Below the pieces are notes generated by a model that did no database searches, had not been told where the DNA came from, and worked only from the letters and a program-made list of their open reading frames with translations. The position numbers and the translations under genes are program-made. From Alphaproteobacteria bacterium (GTDB taxonomy: Bacteria; Pseudomonadota; Alphaproteobacteria; Caulobacterales; Caulobacteraceae), in contig JAHJOO010000050.1 in the NCBI GenBank assembly GCA_018820275.1, forward strand, positions 62,001-126,000: a stretch of 64,000 nt of DNA, given 5' to 3'. Below are positions 53,622 to 61,400 of the stretch, one piece after another (positions within the stretch are counted from its first letter, which is position 1; each line of letters begins with the position of its first letter).

Positions 53622-54046
53622 TTGGCGTAGGTTTCGAGCATTTCCTGCAGGTTTTCCTGCGTGACAAACGGCACCCGCACGGTGTCCGCCTCATAGGTCT
53701 CCTGGTCGCGCGGCAGCTTGCTCGACACGATCAGCCGCGTCTTCACCGGGAAATAGGTGGCGTGAATCTCGTTGTGCGGGGTGAAGATGTTGTCTCCTTC
53801 GCGCACCTTCAGATAGTGGACCTCGTCCGAGTCCAGCGCCTTGTAGAAATAGTCGATCTCGCCTTCCAGCACGTACATGAAGTGGAAGTCGGTCAGGTGG
53901 TAGTGGTTCGAGCGGATGGCGCCCGGGTTGCAGGTGATGATCGAGACGTTCTGGCAGGGCTCGTCCACGATCGACAGGATCCCGCCACGCTCATCGGCGT
54001 CCCGCTGGATGTTCGGGAACAGGGTGCTCTCGGTCGGCAGGGCCAT
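53618..54046 (-). CDS. Cupin-domain protein in sugar biosynthesis
   Basis: A 142-residue single-domain cupin. SNHYHLTDFHFMYVLEGEIDYFY (first cupin motif with two histidines and a glutamate) and GDNIFTPHNEIHATYFP (second) are well preserved. Small cupins in polysaccharide loci include keto-sugar isomerases (FdtA-like) and sugar epimerases, but the catalytic residues of those are not clearly identifiable here. AGAGGA lies before ATG 54046. First gene of a coupled cupin/methyltransferase/deacetylase set; it may prepare the keto-sugar for methylation. Confidence 0.85.
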   Translation of the reverse strand: MALPTESTLFPNIQRDADERGGILSIVDEPCQNVSIITCNPGAIRSNHYHLTDFHFMYVLEGEIDYFYKALDSDEVHYLKVREGDNIFTPHNEIHATYFPVKTRLIVSSKLPRDQETYEADTVRVPFVTQENLQEMLETYAK

Positions 54047-54162
54047 CGTCCATCCTCTTGTTTCAGCCGCAGACTTCGCAAAATCGACGTCGGGGCGGCG
54101 GGAGCAATAGGGGATCACGTCCGGCGCGACAACGTGTCGAACCATGATGATTGCATTACGGT

Positions 54163-56076
54163 TCAACGGCGACGCCGTCGCGACGCCCCGAGGGTCGCCA
54201 GACCATGGAGGACCGCGGCGGCCTTGACCGACCTGTCCAGTCGCGCCGGCTGGCCGTCCAGCCACGCGTCCGCAGACCGCGACAGCATGGCGCGAAAGGC
54301 GTCCGGTGCCTCGATCCGTTCCTCACCGCCGCTGTCGGAGAGGGTCCGGGGGCCGGGCCGGCCGTAGAAATAGGGCGCGTAGGTCCGCGACGAGCCGTCC
54401 GCCAGCTCGATCGTGACCGAGTTCTCGTACGGTGTTCCCAGTCCGAAGTCGGCTTGGATGGGGAGGGCGGTGTCGCCTCCAACCAGAGCGATCCGATCAG
54501 CCTTGCCCGGATCGCCGCCTCCGTCGGCCGGGGTCAGGGTCTCCGGATCGAGCCCGAGGTCCTGCACGAGCGCCACCACGTAGGCACCCACGTCATAGAG
54601 GACGGAGTTCGCCGGTCCGCCCTCCTGTCGAAAGGTGCCTGCCGGCATTTCCGGGATCAGGAACCGGATCGACACCCCGCGGGTGCGGGTGCGCACGTCG
54701 GCCCAGTCCGCAAGCAGCCGGTCATGCAGCGGCGTATGGCGATGCATGAAGCCTTCGACCAGCACGCGCTTGCGCTCCGCGGCCAGCTCCGCCGCCCGGA
54801 GGGCGGCGCGAGGCATGACGAAGGCGGGCTTCTCGACCACGACGTCGTGTCCCGCTTCCAGCACCCGCACGACCTGGGCGTCGTGCGCCGACGGCGGCGT
54901 CGCGATCAGGAAGGCCACGTCCTTGGTCAGATGCGACAGGGCGCTTTCCAGGTCCGCGTGCACCGCGGCACCCGCGGGCGCGTGCTCGGGTCGCGAGGTG
55001 ACCACGGCGACGACCGTCTGGCCGTTCGCCTGCAGGGCGGGGATCAGCTTGGTGCGCGCGTGCCCGCCCAGACCGACGACGCAGAATTTGCGCAGCCGCT
55101 CCGCCTGTCCGGGTTCCCGCTGGTGCGGGGGCAGGAACACCCGGCGCATCAGGAAATAGGCCGGCACGACGGTCAGCGCCGCCGCGGCGACCACAGAGGT
55201 CAGGTCGTCGAGCCCGAACCCACGCAGAGCAAAGGTCACCGCGACGGTCGGGGGCAGCACCGCGACCTGCGGCAGAAGATAGACGAACCCCGGGCGCGTC
55301 CGCTGCAGACGCTGATAGAGGTGCAGGTAGTTGCGCGTCAGGAGGTCGTGCCGCTCCACGATCCGGATACAGAACACGAAAAAGGTGTCCAGCACCGGGA
55401 GAGCCAGCGGCAGGGCGAAGGCCGGGTCCAGACCTTCGATGCCGCCCAGCCAGGCCGCCGCGCACAGCACCGCAAAGGTGGCCACGGCGAAACTGCCGGC
55501 GTCGCCGAGATAGAGCGTTCGGGGCCTGGCGTTCAGGACTGCGAACGGGATGAGGGCGGCCAGCAGCCCCATGGCACCCGCGGCGGTGTACCCGCCGCCG
55601 GGCGACGCGAGCATCACCGCGCCGCAAAGCAGGGCCACGGTGGTCGCCAGGTTCAGGTCCGCGCCGTCGTAGAAATTCGTGACCTGGGTCAACGCCACGC
55701 AGGCTGCGCCGCCGACCAGCGCCGTGGCGACGACCAGAGGGGCTGACCAGCCCGCCCCCGCCCCCGCCAGCACCAGTCCGGTCACCGTCACGCCGGTGAC
55801 GAAGGCCACGGCCAGCCGCAGCCGGGCGCTCAGCCCCTTCAGATCGTCGATCCAGTAGACCAGCGTGGCGACGAGCACTGTCGCGCCTGCCCACAGCCAC
55901 GCCTTCGGCGCGCCCGTCGCCGCCAGCGCCGCCAGCAGGGCGGGGGCCAGGATCACGCCGAAGCCGGTCGGGGTCGCGGTCCGGCCCGCAGCCAGCCACG
56001 CGCGTCGGTAGGCGATGGCCGCGATCGCGGCGGCGAACAGAATGGCAAGGCCGGGCAGCAAGGTCGTGACGGTCAC
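54163..56076 (-). CDS. Fused polyprenyl-phosphate sugar-1-P transferase and Gfo/Idh/MocA oxidoreductase
   Basis: A 637-residue uninterrupted frame with two enzymes. Residues 1 to about 315 form a WecA/MraY-type transferase with about ten helices: Asp77-Asp78 in YWIDDLKG, NFYDGADLN at 134-142, GDAGS at 191-195 and HLYQRL at 252-257. Residues about 328-637 form a Gfo/Idh/MocA dehydrogenase: FCVVGLGGHA nucleotide-binding turn (331-340), IATPPSAHD, EKPA at 415-418 with catalytic Lys, and YDVGAYV. The fusion would couple oxidation of a nucleotide sugar at the membrane with transfer to undecaprenyl phosphate. The start overlaps the acetyltransferase stop (ATGA). Confidence 0.9.
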   Translation of the reverse strand: MTVTTLLPGLAILFAAAIAAIAYRRAWLAAGRTATPTGFGVILAPALLAALAATGAPKAWLWAGATVLVATLVYWIDDLKGLSARLRLAVAFVTGVTVTGLVLAGAGAGWSAPLVVATALVGGAACVALTQVTNFYDGADLNLATTVALLCGAVMLASPGGGYTAAGAMGLLAALIPFAVLNARPRTLYLGDAGSFAVATFAVLCAAAWLGGIEGLDPAFALPLALPVLDTFFVFCIRIVERHDLLTRNYLHLYQRLQRTRPGFVYLLPQVAVLPPTVAVTFALRGFGLDDLTSVVAAAALTVVPAYFLMRRVFLPPHQREPGQAERLRKFCVVGLGGHARTKLIPALQANGQTVVAVVTSRPEHAPAGAAVHADLESALSHLTKDVAFLIATPPSAHDAQVVRVLEAGHDVVVEKPAFVMPRAALRAAELAAERKRVLVEGFMHRHTPLHDRLLADWADVRTRTRGVSIRFLIPEMPAGTFRQEGGPANSVLYDVGAYVVALVQDLGLDPETLTPADGGGDPGKADRIALVGGDTALPIQADFGLGTPYENSVTIELADGSSRTYAPYFYGRPGPRTLSDSGGEERIEAPDAFRAMLSRSADAWLDGQPARLDRSVKAAAVLHGLATLGASRRRRR

Positions 56077-56720
56077 GCTTGGCTCGTCCGCTTCTGAATG
56101 ATGCGCGCCCCGGCGGGCACGTCGCGCGTCAGGGTCGATCCCGCGCCGATCACGGCTCCGTCCCCGATCGTCAACGGCGCGACGAGGAGGCTGCCAGAGC
56201 CAATGCTCACGCCGCGTCCGACGCGCGTGAACCGACGGCCTTCACCGTCAAAATTGCAGAAGGTCGTCCCGGCACCGAGGATGACGTCGTCGTCCACTTC
56301 AGCGTCCCCGATGAAGGCGCGGTGCGAAACCTTCACGCCTGAACCGAAGCGCGAACGGGCGGCCTCGACGTGAGCGCCCAGTATGCAGCCGTCTCCGGCT
56401 GTGACTCCGTCCCGCAGGAAGGCGAATGGTCCGATCACGGCGCGCTCGCCGACGGTGACCTCGGAAAGGATCGAATACGCCCGCACCGTCGCGCCGGCAC
56501 CCAGCGCGACGGTGGTCAGTTGGCAACCTGCGCCCACGTCGGCAGGCCCCTCTATCTTGCAAACCCCCGCAAAGCTCACGTCGACTCCAAGAACCACCCG
56601 TCCCGAGAGCGTAACTTCCGCGCCGGTCCGGGAGAAAATGCGGTCGCTGCCGAACGCTTCGCGAAGCTCAGCCTCGGAGCGGAACGTGGTGGCACTCGCG
56701 AATGTCGTCTCCAGGGTCAA
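56073..56720 (-). CDS. Left-handed beta-helix acetyltransferase related to the GlmU C-terminal domain
   Basis: About 215 residues of hexapeptide repeats. VIGPFAFLRDG, HVEAARSRFGSGVKVSHRAFIGDAEVDDDVILGAGTTFCNFDGEGRRF, IGSGSLLVAPLTIGDGAVIGAGSTLTRDVP match the acetyltransferase half of GlmU, including the catalytic histidine region (KVSHRAFIGD). No uridylyltransferase half precedes it. It probably N-acetylates an amino-sugar intermediate of the local polymer. No good ATG exists close to the domain; a TTG at 56720 is proposed, and upstream sequence to an ATG at 56927 looks non-coding. Coupled by overlap to the fused transferase gene. Confidence 0.78.
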   Translation of the reverse strand: MTLETTFASATTFRSEAELREAFGSDRIFSRTGAEVTLSGRVVLGVDVSFAGVCKIEGPADVGAGCQLTTVALGAGATVRAYSILSEVTVGERAVIGPFAFLRDGVTAGDGCILGAHVEAARSRFGSGVKVSHRAFIGDAEVDDDVILGAGTTFCNFDGEGRRFTRVGRGVSIGSGSLLVAPLTIGDGAVIGAGSTLTRDVPAGARIIQKRTSQA

Positions 56721-56929
56721 GCTTTCCGCCAATGCTGTTCGGGGCCCGGCCCGTCCACATGCGGGCACAGGGCTTATGCGACGCGCGAGCGAGGCCAGCA
56801 ACCGCCACCACCGGCCCTCCCGCGAGCATAACGATTGCCCTGGGTTCCTCTTTCCGCGAAGACAGACGGTGACGAGCGTGGCGGCCAGCGACCGTGGAAG
56901 GCACGGCGCGCTCAAGGGGCGAAGCACTC

Positions 56930-57697
56930 ATGCGCATCAGCGTTATCACGGCCAGCTACAATTCCGAGTCGACGCTCGCGTACACGCTGGAATCCTTTCT
57001 CTCACAGACCCATCCCGACAAGGAGCTGGTTCTGGTGGACGGGGCCTCGTCGGATCGAACGCTGAGCGTGGCGGCCTCCTTCGGGGCACCCGAAATTCGG
57101 GTGGTGTCAGAACGCGACGCGGGCGTGTTCGACGCCATGAACAAAGGGCTGGGCCTGTTCACCGGCGACGCGATTGGCTGGCTGAATTCTGACGACACGT
57201 TTCACGACGCCGACGTCTTGGCCAGGGTCGCCCAAGCCCTGGATCATGCCGACGTGGCTTTCGGGGACTTGCTGATGGTGACGGACCATCAGAGCAAGGA
57301 GGTCGTTCGTGAGTGGAAGGCCGGCCCCTTCCGGCAAGGGGCGTTCCAGGCGGGTTGGCAGCCCCCGCATCCCGGCTTCTTCGTTCGCCGGGGGCTGGCC
57401 CTTGAAGTCGGAAACTATGACCTGAGCTACAGGTCAGCGGCCGACTACGACTGGATGCTCCGTGTGCTGAATCGTCCGGACGTGCGCGCGGCGTATGTGC
57501 CCCATGTTCTGGCGGACTTTCAGATGGGCGGGATCAGTACCCGCGACTGGCGGGCCACGGTGAACGGCACGCTCGAGTGCCTTCGGTCCCGTCGGCAGCA
57601 CCTGAACGCCCCCCCGGTGGACGCGGCGGTTTTCCTTCGCCTTTGGCGACGGCTCTTCCAGATCCGGAAGCTGAGCAGCTACTATCCGGGCTCCTGA
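56930..57697 (+). CDS. Glycosyltransferase family 2
   Basis: A 255-residue GT-A enzyme. ISVITASYNSESTLAYTLESFLSQTHPDKELVLVDGASSDRT is the opening, GLFTGDAIGWLNSDD provides the metal-binding DxD-like motif, and HPGFFVRRGL with DYDWMLRV completes the family 2 (WcaA-like) pattern. It is soluble or peripheral and should add one sugar to the lipid-linked repeat unit. It is one of few plus-strand genes in a mainly minus-strand locus. Donor and acceptor are unknown. Confidence 0.92.
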   Translation: MRISVITASYNSESTLAYTLESFLSQTHPDKELVLVDGASSDRTLSVAASFGAPEIRVVSERDAGVFDAMNKGLGLFTGDAIGWLNSDDTFHDADVLARVAQALDHADVAFGDLLMVTDHQSKEVVREWKAGPFRQGAFQAGWQPPHPGFFVRRGLALEVGNYDLSYRSAADYDWMLRVLNRPDVRAAYVPHVLADFQMGGISTRDWRATVNGTLECLRSRRQHLNAPPVDAAVFLRLWRRLFQIRKLSSYYPGS

Positions 57698-57749
57698 CGG
57701 AGGCAACCGGATGGACGCGAGCTTGGATCTCGCAGGAAGCGGCGGCTGG

Positions 57750-59921
57750 CTAGCCCGGCGACCCGGCTGACAGCTGCTCCATGGCCGCCATGATATGGTA
57801 GAAAGAGCTGGCGGGCGCGGGCTGGTCGTCGAACGACCCGTCCGCACGAAGCAGGTCCCTCCAGCGGCCATCGGGGATCAGGTACCTGGCCAAAGCCGAA
57901 CGCGCCCGGGCACCGTCGGCTTGATAGGCCATCTCCGTTGGTACCGCCTCTGACAGAATGGTCGCCGCTTTCAGCCACTCGGTCTGTGGCCAAAGCCGCG
58001 CGCTGTTCGAGCAGGTCGTCAGATCGGGCGATAGCTGATCACAAGCGACGCCCAGCGTCGGATGCACGCCCTTCACGCCACACGCGTACAGACGACGGGC
58101 CGTCTCAACAAACCCATCATTGCCCCGCGCGCGCGCGTACCGCGCAAACAGCCAGGCCCACTCGAACTGGTGGCCCGGTTCCACGACGGGCACCTCACCG
58201 ACAGGGGGCCCGCTCCAGTCAGGGGTGAAAAACTCACTCAACGCCCCCGTCGCCGGGTCGATGAAGCGACCGAGGGCCAGCGCGACGATCTCATCGGCCA
58301 TCGCTCGCCATGGGCCATCGGGTTCGAGCACCTCCCACGCCAGGGAGGCCTCCAGCAGATGCATATGGGCGTTGCCCTGGAAGGGCCGGTCGCCGGATTC
58401 ACGCCAGCCGCCGGCGGCGACGCGCCTGTCATCGAGCCTGCGTCTCAGCCGCTCCGCGCGCTCGGCGCAGACCTGTGGCTGGACGCCCGCCCCCTTGGCG
58501 GATGCCAAAGCCAGAAGGGCGAAGGCCTGGTCGTACAGATAGGGCTCGTCGTCCCGGGGGCGGCCGTCACGCGACACCCGGGCCCGCACGTCGCCCTCCG
58601 CCAGGGCGAAATCGGCCCAGTAGCAGTCGAGACCCTGCTCGAGAGCCGACCGCCAACGGCCCGGCCAGCCCAGTCTGCCCGCCCCCGCCAGCACATAGAT
58701 CTGGCGGGCGGGGACGCGGGCGCGCTTGAAATCGGCCACGTCTCGTCCCTCTGCATCGAGCACCTCGGCGAAGCGGCCAAGGTCATCGACGCCAAAGCTC
58801 GTCCAGAAGGGCAGGGCCCGCAGCATCAGCCAGGACCTGAGGGAGTCGACGTCGGGCTGAACGGGCGGATCAACCGGGCGATGGGAGAGGAACTCCGGGG
58901 CCACGCTTCGCAGTCGATCCACCACCGACTTGACCTTCTGGGACGCGGCCAGGTCACAGACCAGGACGGCGTCCTGCTCGGCGATCACGGCCAGATCGCG
59001 CACGCCGACGGTGGCCACGACCATCCCGTCCGCCACGCGGACATAACAGGCGCCTTCCCCCTCGTGGATCGCCAGGCCCTGGCCGCCCGCTCCGGTCGCG
59101 GCGACGGAGTCCCACGCGCCCAGGTCCGACCAGGCGAAGTCGACGGGCAGGACCCACGCCGAGGTGGTCTTTTCCATCACCGCATAGTCGATGGAGACCT
59201 TGGGTGCCGAGCGGAAGGCGTCTCCGAGGGCGATCACCGGCCCCTCCGTCGCTTCGGCGAGAGATCGGATCGCGGCTTCTCCCACCCCGGGCTCATGACG
59301 CGCGAGTTCGTCCAGCAGGGTCTGGGCCCGGACGACGAAATTGCCGCTGTTCCAGAGGTAGCCGGCGGCGATAAAGCCTACCGCGGCCTCGGGCGTCGGT
59401 TTTTCGACGAAGGCCTCCACGGGCGCCAAACCCGGCCCCGTTGCCTTTATATATCCGTAGGCGGATGAAGGCTCGGTCGGCTTGACTCCAAGAGTGAGGA
59501 TGCAGGGCCGGTCAAGCGCCGCGGCCGCGGCCTGGAAGGCGGCGTCGCAGAAGGCTTCCGCATCCGGCAAGTGGTGGTCGGAGGCCACATAGACGGCCAC
59601 ACCGTCGGCGTCGCGCCCGGCGATCCAGGCCGCCGCGGCGGCCATGGCAGGCGCGGAGTCCCGGGCCTCCGGCTCGAGCAGAATGACGGCGGACAGACCG
59701 ATTTCCGCAAGCTGCGCCGCCACCGATTGACGGTGACTCAGCCCACAGACGATGACCAGAGACCCGCCATCCCGGGCGAGCGGCGAAACACGGCGGGCCG
59801 TGTCCTGGAACAGGGAATCCCGCCCGGTGAGATTCAGGAACTGCTTGGGGCGGGTCGGCCGGGAGGCAGGCCACAGCCGCGTGCCCGCGCCGCCACACAT
59901 GATCACCGGGTAGATCGCCAT
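57750..59921 (-). CDS. Fused mannose-1-phosphate guanylyltransferase and AGE-family isomerase
   Basis: A 723-residue frame. Residues 1 to about 345 form a GDP-mannose pyrophosphorylase: IMCGGAGTRLWPASRPTRPKQF (8-28), FVEKP (171-175), VSIDYAVMEK (242-251) and WSDLGAW (264-270). Residues about 365-723 form an (alpha/alpha)6 AGE barrel: NAHMHLLEASLAWE and VVEPGHQFEWAWLF. Usual bifunctional ManC/AlgA enzymes carry a cupin isomerase; here an AGE domain, presumably acting as mannose-6-phosphate isomerase, takes its place. Product GDP-mannose feeds the adjacent gmd and fcl. The start at 59921 is set by alignment of the first motif. Confidence 0.9.
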   Translation of the reverse strand: MAIYPVIMCGGAGTRLWPASRPTRPKQFLNLTGRDSLFQDTARRVSPLARDGGSLVIVCGLSHRQSVAAQLAEIGLSAVILLEPEARDSAPAMAAAAAWIAGRDADGVAVYVASDHHLPDAEAFCDAAFQAAAAALDRPCILTLGVKPTEPSSAYGYIKATGPGLAPVEAFVEKPTPEAAVGFIAAGYLWNSGNFVVRAQTLLDELARHEPGVGEAAIRSLAEATEGPVIALGDAFRSAPKVSIDYAVMEKTTSAWVLPVDFAWSDLGAWDSVAATGAGGQGLAIHEGEGACYVRVADGMVVATVGVRDLAVIAEQDAVLVCDLAASQKVKSVVDRLRSVAPEFLSHRPVDPPVQPDVDSLRSWLMLRALPFWTSFGVDDLGRFAEVLDAEGRDVADFKRARVPARQIYVLAGAGRLGWPGRWRSALEQGLDCYWADFALAEGDVRARVSRDGRPRDDEPYLYDQAFALLALASAKGAGVQPQVCAERAERLRRRLDDRRVAAGGWRESGDRPFQGNAHMHLLEASLAWEVLEPDGPWRAMADEIVALALGRFIDPATGALSEFFTPDWSGPPVGEVPVVEPGHQFEWAWLFARYARARGNDGFVETARRLYACGVKGVHPTLGVACDQLSPDLTTCSNSARLWPQTEWLKAATILSEAVPTEMAYQADGARARSALARYLIPDGRWRDLLRADGSFDDQPAPASSFYHIMAAMEQLSAGSPG

Positions 59922-60187
59922 GACGGGTTCCGCTCGCAGCTTGGCACCGCCGGCGCAAGGGCGTGCCGGGAAACTTCCGACTTGCCCTGACGTGACGACC
60001 GGCAAGACGGGCAATAACCGGTTGCCTGCATTGGGGACAAGTCCTAAAGAGCGCCGCGGATAGCGGCCGGGACGGCGTCGTCCGGGCACGGGAGTGTCGG
60101 CAGGGTTGATCGTCCGGGGCCTGCATGGCCCCACATCGACCGCGGCCGCTGCCCCGCCGCAGATGGGACCACGAGGGTAATCAAGCT

Positions 60188-61306
60188 ATGGCCAAGAAGC
60201 GTGCGCTCGTTACCGGGATCACCGGTCAGGACGGGGCCTATCTGGCCGAATTCCTGCTTGGCAAGGGCTATGAAGTCCACGGCGTGAAACGGCGGGCATC
60301 CCTGTTCAACACGGACCGCATCGATCACCTCTACCAGGACCCTCACGTCGACAAGCGCGACCTGATCCTCCACTACGGTGACCTCACCGACAGCACCAAC
60401 CTGGTGCGCCTGGTGCAGCAGGTTCAACCGGACGAGATTTACAACCTCGCCGCCATGAGCCACGTGGCGGTGTCGTTCGAGCTTCCGGAATACACGGCCA
60501 ACGCCGACGGAATCGGCACCCTGCGGCTGCTGGAGGCGATGCGGATCTGCGGGATCGAAAAGACCTGCCGCTTCTATCAGGCCTCGACGTCGGAATTGTA
60601 CGGCCTCGTCCAGGAAATCCCCCAGCGGGAGACCACTCCCTTCTACCCGCGCAGCCCCTATGCCGTGGCCAAGCTCTACGCCTACTGGATCACGGTCAAC
60701 TATCGTGAGGCCTACGGCATGTATGCCTGCAACGGCATCCTGTTCAATCACGAGAGCCCGGTGCGCGGCGAGACCTTCGTGACGCGCAAGATCACCCGGG
60801 CGATCGCGCGCATCGCCCTCGGCCTGCAGGACTGCCTCTACCTCGGCAACCTGAGTGCGCTTCGGGACTGGGGTCACGCGAAGGACTATGTCGAGATGCA
60901 GTGGCTGATGCTTCAGCAGGATGTGGCCGAGGACTTTGTCATTGCGACGGGCCGTCAGTTCAGCGTGCGGGACTTCGTCAAGATGTCCGCCCTGGAACTG
61001 GGGATTTCGCTGGAGTTCCAGGGCGAAGAGGACAAGGAGGTCGCGGTCGTGACCGCGGTCACCGGCGACCGCGCCCGCTGTAAGGTCGGGGACGTCGTGG
61101 TGCGTGTCGACCCCCGCTACTATCGCCCGACCGAAGTCGAGACCCTGCTGGGTGACCCGACCAAGGCGAAGGTCAAGCTGGGATGGGAGCCGCGCATCAG
61201 CACCGAGCAACTGTGTGCCGAGATGGTCCTGTCGGACTATGAGGGTGCCCGTCGCGACAGCCTGGTCAAGGAGCACGGGTTCCAAGCGTACGACTACCAC
61301 GAGTGA
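60188..61306 (+). CDS. gmd: GDP-mannose 4,6-dehydratase
   Basis: A 372-residue extended SDR making GDP-4-keto-6-deoxy-mannose. [44 protein letters not shown] is diagnostic. [38 protein letters not shown] supplies Thr, Glu, Tyr and Lys. [20 protein letters not shown] forms the tetramer/NADP site. The GAGGG ribosome site precedes ATG 60188. Together with the following GDP-fucose synthase gene at the window end it supplies GDP-L-fucose or related deoxyhexoses. Confidence 0.97.
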   Translation: MAKKRALVTGITGQDGAYLAEFLLGKGYEVHGVKRRASLFNTDRIDHLYQDPHVDKRDLILHYGDLTDSTNLVRLVQQVQPDEIYNLAAMSHVAVSFELPEYTANADGIGTLRLLEAMRICGIEKTCRFYQASTSELYGLVQEIPQRETTPFYPRSPYAVAKLYAYWITVNYREAYGMYACNGILFNHESPVRGETFVTRKITRAIARIALGLQDCLYLGNLSALRDWGHAKDYVEMQWLMLQQDVAEDFVIATGRQFSVRDFVKMSALELGISLEFQGEEDKEVAVVTAVTGDRARCKVGDVVVRVDPRYYRPTEVETLLGDPTKAKVKLGWEPRISTEQLCAEMVLSDYEGARRDSLVKEHGFQAYDYHE

Positions 61307-61310
61307 CGGG

Positions 61311-61346
61311 GACGCCCCTGCCCCGGTGAGCCGAGGCCGGGGCGTC
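61311..61346 (+). terminator. Possible stem-loop after gmd
   Basis: GACGCCCC at 61311-61318 pairs with GGGGCGTC at 61339-61346, and an internal CCCCGG/CCGGGG pairing competes. No T-run follows. Placed between convergent gmd and asnB. Confidence 0.4.
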
Positions 61347-61400
61347 TCGACAACGTCAGGAGCGCAGGCGCGTGGGGGGCGGCGGCAACGCCCCTGTGTG

